Notes: a model not told the origin generated them from the sequence alone. DNA of 64,000 nucleotides from JBIQKZ01 sp044464765 (GCA_044464765.1 JBIQKZ010000006.1:123028-187027), one strand, 5' to 3'. Counted from the first letter of the stretch, positions 53,757 to 62,914 are shown. Program-made: numbers and translations.

Positions 53757-53774
53757 GGGGAATTTGGTTTGGCT

Positions 53775-53861
53775 TTACTGCGTACAGCGCTTCCCTTCCG
53801 ACACCAGTGGCATTGGAAAAGCAAAAAAATAAAAGTAGAAGGACTCTAAAGCGCGGTACAT
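53775..53861 (-). CDS. aromatic leader peptide (attenuator) of the DAHP synthase gene
   Basis: A 28-codon frame, MYRALESFYFYFFAFPMPLV and eight more residues. Codons 8-15 read F-Y-F-Y-F-F-A-F: five Phe and two Tyr in eight codons. It begins 9 nt after an AGGA site and ends 18 bp before the terminator hairpin. GCGCTT/CCTTC (53838-53854, just before the run) can pair with GAAGG/AAGCGC (53787-53798, late in the peptide). Bases near the latter may instead pair with the terminator's 5' arm, by short helices such as GAAGC with GCTTC. This is the classical stall-and-antiterminate design. Confidence 0.85.
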   Translation of the reverse strand: MYRALESFYFYFFAFPMPLVSEGKRCTQ

Positions 53862-54117
53862 AGGGGTTAATCCTAGCACATCGACCGGCTTCTTGCCAAG
53901 CGAAACTGCCAGTTTTCCGTGCCACTGTGGCGAATTACCCAGCAAAATGGTTTTGTGCGCTATTATTCTTACCAGAATCATTTCACTTAGAATTAAGTAC
54001 GGGCGCCGGGTGCGCCGCTTGCTGAATATGCACCGGAATAGGCTCCCATGCCCTGCTGACAGGTGATCTGGCCAACGCCGGACGACATCCGGGCAGGCCA
54101 TAGAATAGGATGGAGAT
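53862..54117. promoter_or_regulatory. divergent promoter region, aro leader and ehuB
   Basis: No gene. The minus strand has TTGGCA and TAGGAT spaced 18 bp just upstream of the leader peptide, a possible promoter giving a very short 5' UTR. An inverted repeat ATTCT-TACC-AGAAT lies at 53965-53978. A promoter for the ehu operon must lie on the plus strand; no hexamers are convincing. Confidence 0.35.
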
Positions 54118-54975
54118 ATGAAGTACACGCTGAAAACAGCACTGACTGGCCTCTTGGCTGCAAGCGCCCTGGCCTGGGTTAGCGTCGGCCAAGCCGCTTC
54201 ATTGCAGGAAATTGTTGATCGCGGCGCCATTCGGATCGCCATCGCCAATGAAATCCCCTACGGCTATATGGATCTTTCGGGTGAAGCCAAAGGCGTAGGC
54301 CCGGATGTAGCCAGGCACGTCATCGCCCGCCTGGGCATCAAGGACATCCAATGGACAACCACGGGCTTTGGCTCCTTGATTCCCGGCTTGCGCGCCAACC
54401 GTTTCGATATGGTGGCGGCTGAAATGGCCATTCTTCCCCAGCGTTGCCGGCAGGTCCTGTTCTCTCAGCCCAACAGTTCGTACGGAGAAGGCTTGCTCGT
54501 GCCCAAGGGCAATCCACAAGACATTCACTCATTCGAGTACTTTGCCGATAATGGGGAAAAAATCGCCATTATGGCCGGCGCAGATCAACTCGAAATGCTG
54601 CAAGCCCTGGGCGTCCCGCATGGGCAGATGGTCACCATCGCCAATAACGCCGACGCGATCTCCACCGTTGCCACAGGCCGCGCCGCCGCCTATGCCGCCA
54701 CCAGCGCCACCGTCCGCCAGCTTGCCGGCAAAAGCGACAAGGTCGAATCGGCGGCGAAATTTACCGACCCGGTTATTGATGGTCAGCCGGTGCGCAGTTG
54801 GGGCGCCTTCACGTTCACCGAAGGCTCCGACGAACTCGTTGCTGCCTTTGACCAGGAGCTCGCCGCGTTCAAGAAGACACCCGAATGGCGCAAGATCATG
54901 GATCGCTACGGTTTCACCGAAGCCGACGCAACCGAGTCGTTCGACAGAACTCGCGAAATGCTTTGCCAGGAATAA
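54118..54975 (+). CDS. ehuB: ectoine/hydroxyectoine-binding protein EhuB
   Basis: Periplasmic receptor for ectoine import. The 285-residue protein has a signal peptide ending VGQAA, a family 3 solute-binding fold (IRIAIANEIPYGYMDLSGEAKGVGPDVARHV, WTTTGFGSLIPGLRANRFDMVAAEMAI, where aromatic residues line the ligand site) and the tail WRKIMDRYGFTEADAT. The permeases and ATPase follow at once, and ect biosynthesis genes lie opposite, so the ligand assignment is firm. Confidence 0.9.
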   Translation: MKYTLKTALTGLLAASALAWVSVGQAASLQEIVDRGAIRIAIANEIPYGYMDLSGEAKGVGPDVARHVIARLGIKDIQWTTTGFGSLIPGLRANRFDMVAAEMAILPQRCRQVLFSQPNSSYGEGLLVPKGNPQDIHSFEYFADNGEKIAIMAGADQLEMLQALGVPHGQMVTIANNADAISTVATGRAAAYAATSATVRQLAGKSDKVESAAKFTDPVIDGQPVRSWGAFTFTEGSDELVAAFDQELAAFKKTPEWRKIMDRYGFTEADATESFDRTREMLCQE

Positions 54976-55008
54976 CGCCGGCGCAGGCCCTTTGAAGCAG
55001 GAAAACGC

Positions 55009-55680
55009 ATGGATTGGCTAGCGTACAGCACACCTTTATTGCAAGGCGCCTGGGTCACCATCCAATTGACGGCGTATTCGACCGTGGGCGGGGCCTTTTT
55101 CGCCTTTGCGTTCGGGCTTGGAAAACTGTCTTCCAACACATTCCTGCGGTATGGGTCGATCGGAATGATCGAACTATTCCGTGGCACATCCCTGCTGGTC
55201 CAGCTGTTCTGGCTGTATTTCGCCCTGCCTGTGCTGGGCGAGGCGCTCGGCGTCGATCTGCGCATGTCGCCGGTAGTGGCCGGCACGCTGGCCCTGAGCC
55301 TGAATATCGGGGCCTACGGGGCTGAAGTCGTGCGCGGCGCGCTGCAAGCGGTATCGCGCGAGCAGCACGAGGCCGCCAAGGCGCTGGACTTCACCCCGCG
55401 CCAAACTCTATGGCGTATCAGCCTGCCGCAAGCCATCCCCGAGATGATGCCCAGCTTTGGCAATCTGGCCGTACAGAATTTGAAGGATACGGCACTGGTT
55501 TCGCTGATCAGCCTGGGAGACCTGGCGTTCAAGGCAGAACAAATTCGCAACTTTACCCAGGATAGCGTCACTGTCTATACCTTGCTGTTGTTTATGTATT
55601 TCGGCATGGCGCTGGTGCTGACGGCATTGATGAAAACACTGGAGTATTACGTTGGGCGCTGGCGCGTCCAGGGAGCCTGA
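55009..55680 (+). CDS. ehuC: ectoine ABC transporter permease EhuC
   Basis: Polar amino acid family permease. The 223-residue protein has five or so membrane helices beginning WVTIQLTAYSTVGGAFFAFAFG, and the inner-membrane ATPase-contact loop EAAKALDFTPRQTLWRISLPQAIPEMMPSF (EAA motif). It precedes ehuD by 2 bp. Confidence 0.92.
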   Translation: MDWLAYSTPLLQGAWVTIQLTAYSTVGGAFFAFAFGLGKLSSNTFLRYGSIGMIELFRGTSLLVQLFWLYFALPVLGEALGVDLRMSPVVAGTLALSLNIGAYGAEVVRGALQAVSREQHEAAKALDFTPRQTLWRISLPQAIPEMMPSFGNLAVQNLKDTALVSLISLGDLAFKAEQIRNFTQDSVTVYTLLLFMYFGMALVLTALMKTLEYYVGRWRVQGA

Positions 55681-55682
55681 CC

Positions 55683-56375
55683 ATGTTATTCGGGATCGCC
55701 TGGGATACGGCCAATAACTGGACATTTGCCCTGTCCATTCTACCCATCCTGATGCGTGGCTTGTTAGTCACTCTGCAAGCCACGGTGGTGGGATTTTTGA
55801 TTGCCGCGGTACTGGGCCTTATTCTGGCCGCCTTGAAAAGCGCGCCTACGCGCGTCATCGCATGGCCCGCGCGAGCCATCAGCGAGTTCATCCGCGACAC
55901 GCCCCTGCTGGTGCAATTATTCTTTCTGTATTACGTATTGCCCGAGTACGGGCTGGTGCTGCCCGCCTTCATGACCGGCGCACTGGCCCTGGGCTTGCAA
56001 TACAGCGCGTATATGTCAGAGGTCTATCGGGCGGGCCTGGAGTCGGTGGCTCCCGGCCAAACCGATGCTGCACGAGCCCTCGACCTGTCTCCAACCCGAA
56101 CGTTTCTTATCATTATCCTGCCTCAGGCCATCCCGCGTATCGTTCCCGCGTTGGGCAACTACCTGGTGTCCATCATGAAAGACGTACCCGTCCTGTCTGT
56201 CGTCGCCGTGCTCGAGCTGCTTAACGTCGCGCGCATCATCGGCGATCGCAGCTTCAACTACATCATTCCCCTGTCGATGGTGGGGGGGCTGTATTTGATC
56301 ATGACGCTGGCCGCATCGGCGGGTGTGCGCCATCTGGACAAAAGCCTGCCCAAACAAGGACTACCGCTACGATGA
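55683..56375 (+). CDS. ehuD: ectoine ABC transporter permease EhuD
   Basis: Second permease of the importer. The 230-residue protein has a first helix LLVTLQATVVGFLIAAVLGLILA and the EAA-type loop DAARALDLSPTRTFLIIILPQAIPRIVP. Its stop overlaps the ehuA start by 4 bp. Confidence 0.92.
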   Translation: MLFGIAWDTANNWTFALSILPILMRGLLVTLQATVVGFLIAAVLGLILAALKSAPTRVIAWPARAISEFIRDTPLLVQLFFLYYVLPEYGLVLPAFMTGALALGLQYSAYMSEVYRAGLESVAPGQTDAARALDLSPTRTFLIIILPQAIPRIVPALGNYLVSIMKDVPVLSVVAVLELLNVARIIGDRSFNYIIPLSMVGGLYLIMTLAASAGVRHLDKSLPKQGLPLR

Positions 56376-57160
56376 ACACGCAAAGCACCGAACCCATCAT
56401 TCAATTCGAAAAAGTGGTCAAGCGCTTTGGCGACATCACCGTGCTGGATGCGCTGGATTTTCATGTGAACAAAGGCGAGAAAGTCAGCATCATCGGGCCC
56501 TCGGGCTCGGGCAAGTCAACCGTGCTGCGCATTCTGATGACGCTGGAAACCATTGATGACGGCATGATCCGGGTCGCGGGCAAGCCCTTATGGCATGAGG
56601 AAAAAAATGGCGTTCTGGCGCCTGCGGGCGAACCTCACCTGCGGGCCATGCGCAAGGAAATGGGGATGGTGTTCCAACAGTTCAATCTGTTCCCGCACAT
56701 GACCGTCCGGCGCAACATTACCGAAGCGCCGATCCATGTCCTGGGCCTGTCCAAGGCCCAGGCGCGCGAGCGCGCGGAGCACTTCCTGGAGCTGGTGGGG
56801 CTGTCGCAACACGCGGATAAATACCCTCGGCAACTGTCAGGCGGGCAGCAGCAACGCGTGGGCATTGCACGAGCTTTGGCCATGCGCCCCGGCATTATGC
56901 TGTTTGACGAGCCAACGTCGTCGTTGGACCCTGAACTGGTGGGTGAAGTGCTGGCAGTGATTCAACGTCTAGCGGACGAGCATGACTTGACCATGCTGCT
57001 GGTGACCCACGAAATGCAGTTCGCCAAGCAGATATCGGACCGGGTATGCTTTTTCGACAAAGGCCGCATCGTCGAAGAAGGGCCACCCGAGGAACTCTAC
57101 ACAAACCCGCGAGAGCCTCGCACCCGGGAATTTCTAAACGCCTTCCTGAATCCTGTATAA
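56372..57160 (+). CDS. ehuA: ectoine ABC transporter ATPase EhuA
   Basis: Energises ectoine uptake. The 262-residue protein has Walker A GPSGSGKST, Q-loop MGMVFQQFNLFPHMT, signature LSGGQQQRVGIARAL, Walker B MLFDEPTSSLDPE and the switch His in LLVTHEMQFAKQ. It ends 170 bp before ectD, which converges on it. The start overlaps ehuD. Confidence 0.93.
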   Translation: MNTQSTEPIIQFEKVVKRFGDITVLDALDFHVNKGEKVSIIGPSGSGKSTVLRILMTLETIDDGMIRVAGKPLWHEEKNGVLAPAGEPHLRAMRKEMGMVFQQFNLFPHMTVRRNITEAPIHVLGLSKAQARERAEHFLELVGLSQHADKYPRQLSGGQQQRVGIARALAMRPGIMLFDEPTSSLDPELVGEVLAVIQRLADEHDLTMLLVTHEMQFAKQISDRVCFFDKGRIVEEGPPEELYTNPREPRTREFLNAFLNPV

Positions 57161-57329
57161 GACGCGTCTCGATTAACGCGTGTTCAGTCGGGGCATCAGG
57201 CCAAAATGAGAAGGCCGTGTCATTGCGTTGGTTCCAGCATTAACGCATGCTCCGGGGCGGGGCTTCAGACCAACGGGGAGCGGTCGGGAACGTCAGCCCG
57301 CCGCTGCCCTCTTTCCTGAAAAAACCGGG

Positions 57330-58253
57330 TCAGCCCGCAAGAACCGGGGCACCCAACGGTTCAAGCGCCTCGAAACGTTGGCGCGTGGCAATATGCTCGG
57401 GCCGGGGCTTCAATCCGTACTTGGGCGGGTTAAGCGTGTTTTCCATACTGTTGTAGACCATGAATACATTGGCGCGCGGCCACGGAGAAATATTGCCGTT
57501 CGAGCCATGCATGGTGTTGCAGTCGAAGAATACGACCGTGCCGGGCTTGCCCGTGATCTGCTGGATGCCGCCCTGCTCCGCCAACAACTGAAGGCTTAGC
57601 GGGTCGGGTACGCCATATTCCTGCTGGCGCAACGACTTCTTGTAGTTTTCATCCGGCGTCTGCCCCTGGCAGGAAATGAACTGATAGTGCGAGCCCGGAA
57701 TCAGCATCAACGGACCATTGCATTCATTATTGTCTGTCAGCAGAACCGAGCAGCTAAGCGCCCGCATGGACGGCATGCCATCTTCAATGTGCCAGGTTTC
57801 AAAGTCGGAGTGCCAGTAGAACTCTTTACCTTTGAAGCCAGGCTTGAGATTGGCGCGCGACTGATGCATGTAAACCTCGGAACCCAGAACTTGCCGCGCG
57901 ACGTGGATAAGGCGCGGATCCCGCGCGAGATCGCTGACCAGCTCGCTTAGCTCGTGCACCCGAAAGATAGAGCGCACTGCATCACCACCCGGCTCGCGGA
58001 TCGCCTCGTCGCGCTGGGTAATATCCGAATCCAGGCTCATCCGCTTGACCTCGTCCAGCATGCGGTTCACCTCGTCCTCGGTGAACACATCTTCAAGGAC
58101 AAGAAAGCCATCGCGTTTGTACGAGGCCAATTGATCCGTACTCAGGGCATCGGCATACGCGCCGCCTTCATAAACGACGGGATCTTGCCGCGCGATAATC
58201 GCGGAACCCCGATCGGTGCGCGATACGTAAATATCTCCCATGGAAATAGTCAT
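57330..58253 (-). CDS. ectD: ectoine hydroxylase EctD
   Basis: Fe(II)/2-oxoglutarate dioxygenase making 5-hydroxyectoine. The 307-residue protein has the ectoine-site block MHQSRANLKPGFKGKEFYWHSDFETWHIEDG, where the His and Asp of HSDFETWH bind iron. It also has the Gly-Pro-Leu core CNGPLMLIPGSHYQFISC, and FDCNTMHGSNGNIS with the second His. ATG 58253 follows AGGAG by 7 bases. Last of the ect genes, 104 bp after ectC. Confidence 0.95.
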   Translation of the reverse strand: MTISMGDIYVSRTDRGSAIIARQDPVVYEGGAYADALSTDQLASYKRDGFLVLEDVFTEDEVNRMLDEVKRMSLDSDITQRDEAIREPGGDAVRSIFRVHELSELVSDLARDPRLIHVARQVLGSEVYMHQSRANLKPGFKGKEFYWHSDFETWHIEDGMPSMRALSCSVLLTDNNECNGPLMLIPGSHYQFISCQGQTPDENYKKSLRQQEYGVPDPLSLQLLAEQGGIQQITGKPGTVVFFDCNTMHGSNGNISPWPRANVFMVYNSMENTLNPPKYGLKPRPEHIATRQRFEALEPLGAPVLAG

Positions 58254-58357
58254 CTAAATACTCCTTCGGAACCAGCCCCCGTCACGAGGGCCGCTTCCTT
58301 CATCTTGCAAGCGTATTGCGCGCTGGTGCACGGGGCAAACAACGCGGCAACGCGTAA

Positions 58358-58753
58358 TCAGGCCGACACAGACTCTGCCGGATAAACGCCTTTCTCGTCA
58401 TGCACTTCAAAGCCGGTCAGTGGCGGGTTGAACACGCAAATGACCCGCAAGGGGTTCTTGCCCCCACGCAGCCAATGTTCGTCATTTTCGTCCAGTGCAT
58501 ACACCACGCCGGGGCCCAAGGCGTACTTCTTGCCATCGGCAATGGTCTCGATTTCTCCGTCGCCCTCAATGCACCACACCGCTTCCAGATGATTCTGGTA
58601 GTGGATATGGGTTTCGGTGCCCGGAAAAATCACGGTTTCATGGAATGAAAACCCCATGCCGTCCTTCTTCAACAACACACGGCGGCTAAGCCAGTTGTCG
58701 GTGACGACTTCGTGTTCCGTTCCAATGACGTCCTTGACGTTGCGAACTATCAT
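58358..58753 (-). CDS. ectC: ectoine synthase EctC
   Basis: Cupin enzyme cyclising N-gamma-acetyl-diaminobutyrate to ectoine. The 131-residue protein has RVLLKKDGMGFSFHETVI, THIHYQNHLEAVWCIEGDGEIE and the metal/substrate region LDENDEHWLRGGK. It overlaps ectB by 4 bp. Confidence 0.96.
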   Translation of the reverse strand: MIVRNVKDVIGTEHEVVTDNWLSRRVLLKKDGMGFSFHETVIFPGTETHIHYQNHLEAVWCIEGDGEIETIADGKKYALGPGVVYALDENDEHWLRGGKNPLRVICVFNPPLTGFEVHDEKGVYPAESVSA

Positions 58754-60057
58754 CTACGTTTACCTCCAAACTTCAGTACATGGGCGGCGACGCCCTTTTC
58801 AGTTAAAACTTCAGACACGCTGCGCTCGATGATTTCCAGACCACGCTTGAGCTGTTCGTCGGGAATCGTCAAGGCAGGCAGCACCTTCAGGACCTCGTCG
58901 TTGGCGCCCGAGGTTTCAATGACCAGACCGTGCTCGAACGCCTTACGGGCAATACGATTGGCCGTATCGTCGCCGCTCGGGCAAATCAGCCCCTGGATCA
59001 GGCCCCGGCCTCGCACGCTAAGGTCAGCCATGGGATAGTTATGCACCAGACTTTCCAGCCAATCGCGCACCATGCCCTCTTTGCGCAGCACATCCTCGCT
59101 GAACGAATCATCGGCCCAATAACTATCCAATGCCTGGGCCGCCGTTACAAAGGCCAGGTTATTGCCCCGGAAAGTACCGCTATGTGCACCCGGTTTCCAG
59201 ATGTCCAGCTCGGGCTTGAACAGCACCAACGACATGGGAAGACCAAAGCCCGACAGGGATTTGGACAAGGTAATGATGTCGGGACTGATGCCGGCTGATT
59301 CGAAACTGAAGAACTTGCCGGTGCGGCCGCAACCAACCTGAATATCGTCCACGATAAGCAGCATGTCGTACTGGCGGCACAAACGTTCCAGGTCCTTTAG
59401 CCAGCGCTGAGTCGCCACATTGACGCCCCCCTCGCCCTGCACGGTTTCAACGATAACGGCCGCCGGATGATCCATGCCGCTGCTGCTGTCTTCCAGCATG
59501 CGCTCCAGATAGCTGATGGTGTTGACATCGGGGCCGAAATAGCCATCGAACGGCATGAACGACGTGTTGGCCAGTGCAACGCCGGCAGCTTCGCGAAACT
59601 TGGAGTTGGCGGTGACGGCCAACGATCCGCCGCTGACCCCGTGGAACCCATGCGTAAAGGAAATGACATTGTGGCGACCCTTGACCTGACGAGCCAGCTT
59701 TAGAGCAGCCTCGACCGCGTTGGTCCCCGTGGGACCGGTGAACTGCAACTTGTAGTTCCAGCCGCGCGGCTTCAACAGAACGCGATCGACGGTTTCCATG
59801 AAATACTTCTTGGCGGTGGTGGCCATGTCCAGACCATGCACCAAACCATCGGTATCCAGATACTGGATCAGTTTCTCTTTCAGAACAGGATTATTGTGGC
59901 CGTAGTTCAGTGTGCCCGCGCCACTGAAGAAGTCGATGTATTCCCGACCGGTCTCATCAAACAGCGACGAGCCCCGGGCCTGGTTGAAAACGACCGGGAA
60001 CGACCGGACGTAGCCACGCACTTCCGACTCCATCCGGTCAAAAATTTTCAAGTCCAT
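58750..60057 (-). CDS. ectB: diaminobutyrate-2-oxoglutarate transaminase EctB
   Basis: PLP aminotransferase converting aspartate semialdehyde to diaminobutyrate. The 435-residue protein has IDFFSGAGTLNYGHNNP, FTGPTGTNAVEAALKLAR, FTHGFHGVSGGSLAVTAN, LLIVDDIQVGCGRTGKFFSFE and the PLP lysine in ITLSKSLSGFGLPMSLVLF. A 169-bp gap separates it from ectA, longer than the other junctions. Confidence 0.95.
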   Translation of the reverse strand: MDLKIFDRMESEVRGYVRSFPVVFNQARGSSLFDETGREYIDFFSGAGTLNYGHNNPVLKEKLIQYLDTDGLVHGLDMATTAKKYFMETVDRVLLKPRGWNYKLQFTGPTGTNAVEAALKLARQVKGRHNVISFTHGFHGVSGGSLAVTANSKFREAAGVALANTSFMPFDGYFGPDVNTISYLERMLEDSSSGMDHPAAVIVETVQGEGGVNVATQRWLKDLERLCRQYDMLLIVDDIQVGCGRTGKFFSFESAGISPDIITLSKSLSGFGLPMSLVLFKPELDIWKPGAHSGTFRGNNLAFVTAAQALDSYWADDSFSEDVLRKEGMVRDWLESLVHNYPMADLSVRGRGLIQGLICPSGDDTANRIARKAFEHGLVIETSGANDEVLKVLPALTIPDEQLKRGLEIIERSVSEVLTEKGVAAHVLKFGGKRR

Positions 60058-60226
60058 AATAGTTTCCTCTTAAGTTATGAGGCGCTTCGGTCAGCACGTG
60101 ATTCGCACCGAAAGGCCCGAACGCCCTTGTCTATGCCCACTCCCTGTTTTCCCAATCCGCACGACCCAGTTCTTCTGTAAGACACAAACCCAAGGTCGAC
60201 CCGGCAAACCAGGCTTACCCGCAACG

Positions 60227-60832
60227 CTAAGCCGGCCCTGCGGGACGCAACAAACCTTTGGGCGAATGCCCAGGGTTCGTCAGTGGGCCAATACGGATTA
60301 GTCTTTCGTCGTCATGTCCGGCATCGCCGAACAGTTCGCTGTTGAAAAGCGCCGTCTCGTGGGTCTGGGCGCCCAGGCGACGCGCAAGTCCTGCGAACAT
60401 GCCGCGTGAAGCGACGTTATCGGGGCCCACGGTTGTTTCCAAAAATTGAATGTGCGCCAACCCGGGCCGCTCGAGCAGGCTGTCGAGCATGCGGCCGCCC
60501 AGGCCACGACCCCGTGCACGGGAGTGCACTGCAACCTGCCAGATAAACAGGGTGTCGGATCTGCCGGGGGGCATATAGGCTGAAACAAAGCCGTCTGGAG
60601 CGCCTTCAGCGCCGGCAATGACGCAGGTCTGCGAAAAATGCTCGCTGAGCAGCAGATAGGTGTAGATGGAGTTCAGGTCCAAGGGCGGGCATTGTTGAAT
60701 TAGCCGATGTATGGCAGCGCCATCCGCCTTGGTTGGGATACGCAGTCCGTGGAATGAAGAGTCGCTGGTGGTGCTTGTATCAGCGTGTTCCCCGGACTGC
60801 GTTATAGGGTAGGTATCTGTGTTTTCAATCAA
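60227..60832 (-). CDS. ectA: diaminobutyrate acetyltransferase EctA
   Basis: GNAT enzyme acetylating diaminobutyrate. The 201-residue protein has an extra polar N-terminus of about 27 residues, then LRIPTKADGAAIHRLIQQCPPLDLNSIYTYLLLSEHF. The acetyl-CoA loop is RGRGLGGRMLDSLL, with FLETTVGPDNVASRGMFAGLARR after it. Its start overlaps the ectR stop by 4 bp. Confidence 0.93.
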   Translation of the reverse strand: MIENTDTYPITQSGEHADTSTTSDSSFHGLRIPTKADGAAIHRLIQQCPPLDLNSIYTYLLLSEHFSQTCVIAGAEGAPDGFVSAYMPPGRSDTLFIWQVAVHSRARGRGLGGRMLDSLLERPGLAHIQFLETTVGPDNVASRGMFAGLARRLGAQTHETALFNSELFGDAGHDDERLIRIGPLTNPGHSPKGLLRPAGPA

Positions 60833-61365
60833 ACCGCCAAACCCGATTCAGGCGGCACACGCCCGTCGGGAACCTCTAGTATCGGAGAAGGAATTTCGTC
60901 GCTGGCTTCGGTAGCCACATTGCCGGATTCCATAAGGTCGACAATGCGTTCCAGCGACAGCGTAATCGTGGCTTGTTCAAGCTCGGGCAACGCCTGAAGC
61001 GCATCCTCGAGTTTCTTTTGCAAGGGCGATGGTGTGTCATGCGCCAAAGCAATACCGGCAGGCGTAGCCGAAATAAAAACAATGCGGCGGTCTTCACGAC
61101 CGCGCTCGCGCACGATGAAGCCTTTTTCTTCAAGCCTGTCCAGCACGCCTACTACCGTGCTTGCACTGACGTGCATCTCGCGGCTGATGGCAGTGGCTGT
61201 AATAGGCCCTTTGTCGATTACGGCCCGCAAGCAGATGAGCTGCGGAGCCGTGATATTGCTGTAAGTAGCAAGCTGACGCGAATGCAATGCGATCGACCGG
61301 GTAATGCGGCGCAAGGCGCGCAATATCCGCAAGTCGTAGGCTTGTGCCTGGGTCGAATCATTCAT
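60829..61365 (-). CDS. ectR: EctR-type MarR-family regulator of ectoine genes
   Basis: The 178-residue protein (from ATG 61365; a TTG six bases earlier is possible) has the MarR winged helix: ITAPQLICLRAVIDKGPITATAISREM with HTH, VGVLDRLEEKGFIVRERGREDRRIVFISAT wing. EctR proteins repress ect genes until salt stress in several halotolerant bacteria. It is coupled to ectA by a 4-bp overlap, and its likely operator lies just upstream. Confidence 0.9.
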   Translation of the reverse strand: MNDSTQAQAYDLRILRALRRITRSIALHSRQLATYSNITAPQLICLRAVIDKGPITATAISREMHVSASTVVGVLDRLEEKGFIVRERGREDRRIVFISATPAGIALAHDTPSPLQKKLEDALQALPELEQATITLSLERIVDLMESGNVATEASDEIPSPILEVPDGRVPPESGLAV

Positions 61366-61371
61366 ATACAA

Positions 61372-61406
61372 ATCACTTCAGTCAAATTGATTTCTACTGA
61401 AATGAT
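61372..61406. promoter_or_regulatory. palindromic operator candidate before ectR
   Basis: ATCACTTCAGT and ACTGAAATGAT match as inverted arms at 10 of 11 positions with a 13-nt spacer, 7 bp before ectR. The spacer holds a smaller palindrome, TCAAATTGA. MarR proteins bind such sites, so autoregulation of ectRABCD is expected. Confidence 0.55.
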
Positions 61407-61456
61407 ATGTGGAGCGAACGATTATGTCAACGGCGCCAAACGGCCCAACACGATGA

Positions 61457-62914
61457 TCAGGCCGTGCCTCCGACGGTCAGGCCATCCATGCGAATCGTTG
61501 GCATCCCTACCCCTACGGGCACGCTCTGGCCTTCTTTGCCGCAGGTTCCCACCCCGGAATCCAGTTGCAAATCGTTACCAATCATCCCAACCCGGGTCAT
61601 GGCGTCGGGGCCATTGCCGATCAGCGTCGCGCCCTTGACCGGATAGGAAACCTTGCCGTTTTCAATCATGTAGGCCTCGGAAGCGGAGAACACAAACTTC
61701 CCGCTGGTGATATCGACCTGCCCGCCGCCGAAATTGACGGCGTACAAGCCTTTCTTGACCGAACCGATGATTTCCTGAGGGTCATGCTGGCCGGCCAGCA
61801 TATATGTATTGGTCATGCGCGGCATGGGCAAGTGGGCATAGGACTCGCGTCGCCCATTGCCTGTAACGCTGGTTTTCATCAAGCGCGCATTCAGGGAATC
61901 TTGCATATAGCCTTTGAGAACTCCATCTTCGATCAACACATTGCGCTGCGTAGGGTTGCCCTCGTCATCAATATTCAGCGAACCACGACGATCGGCCAGC
62001 GTGCCGTCGTCGACCACCGTTACCCCTTTGGACGCAACACGCTCACCGATGCGCCCCGCAAACACGCTGGACCCCTTGCGATTGAAATCGCCTTCCAGCC
62101 CATGGCCGACGGCCTCGTGCAGCAAGATACCCGGCCAGCCCGAACCTAGAACGACCGTCATTTCGCCAGCGGGCGCCGGCTTGGCTGACAAATTGGTCAT
62201 GGCCTCGTGGACAGCGCGCTGCACATAGCCGCGCAGGATGTCATCGGTGAAGTAATCCAGGCCCGCGCGACCACCACCACCGCCATGGCCCATTTCGCGG
62301 CGTCCGTCGCGCTCGGCAATAATGGTGACCGACAGGCGCACCAAGGGGCGCACATCGGCCGCCAGACGCCCATCGCTCCCGGCCACCAGCACGACATCGT
62401 ATTCGGCGCCCAACCCCGCCATCACCTGGATGATGTGCGGATCGGCTGCCCGCGCCATCGCCTCGACCCGCTCAAGCAAAGCCACTTTGTCGGGCGCTGT
62501 CATGGTATTTAATGGATCGATGGCCGGATACAGGTCGTGCGCAGGCTGATCGCCGGGAACAATGATCTTGCTCTTGCCGGCTCCCTGCCGGCCTATGCTC
62601 CGCACGGCACGGGCGGAGGACAACAGCGCATCGGCCGATAACGTATCGGAATACGCAAACGCGGTTTTCTCGCCGCTTAATGCCCTCACGCCGACCCCTT
62701 GGCCAATTGAAAAACTGCCGGTCTTGACGATGCCTTCCTCCAGGCTCCAGCCTTCGCTTCGGGTGTACTGAAAATACAGGTCGGCATAGTCGACCTTGTG
62801 GGTAAAGATTTCGCCAAGCGCACGCGCCATATCCGATTCGGTCAGACCCCAGGGGTCGAGCAAAACCGATTTGGCGGTTGCCAGGGCGTTGATGGCAGGA
62901 TCAGTAGGTTTCAT
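61457..62914 (-). CDS. tldD: metalloprotease TldD
   Basis: TldD pairs with TldE (PmbA) to degrade unfolded or modified peptides. The 485-residue protein has the catalytic HEAVGHGLEGD motif (HExxxH) near residue 260, and the family blocks GVGVRALSGEKTAFAYSD and TNTYMLAGQHDPQEII. Its partner gene is not in the window. It lies 80 bp after the nitrilase-like gene. Confidence 0.94.
   Translation of the reverse strand: MKPTDPAINALATAKSVLLDPWGLTESDMARALGEIFTHKVDYADLYFQYTRSEGWSLEEGIVKTGSFSIGQGVGVRALSGEKTAFAYSDTLSADALLSSARAVRSIGRQGAGKSKIIVPGDQPAHDLYPAIDPLNTMTAPDKVALLERVEAMARAADPHIIQVMAGLGAEYDVVLVAGSDGRLAADVRPLVRLSVTIIAERDGRREMGHGGGGGRAGLDYFTDDILRGYVQRAVHEAMTNLSAKPAPAGEMTVVLGSGWPGILLHEAVGHGLEGDFNRKGSSVFAGRIGERVASKGVTVVDDGTLADRRGSLNIDDEGNPTQRNVLIEDGVLKGYMQDSLNARLMKTSVTGNGRRESYAHLPMPRMTNTYMLAGQHDPQEIIGSVKKGLYAVNFGGGQVDITSGKFVFSASEAYMIENGKVSYPVKGATLIGNGPDAMTRVGMIGNDLQLDSGVGTCGKEGQSVPVGVGMPTIRMDGLTVGGTA

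Noticed and set aside
60086..60112. TTCGGT/ACCGAA inverted repeat in the ectA-ectB gap as an operator
   Set aside because: Arms of only 6 bp with a 15-nt spacer, expected by chance at this length, and no supporting second copy.
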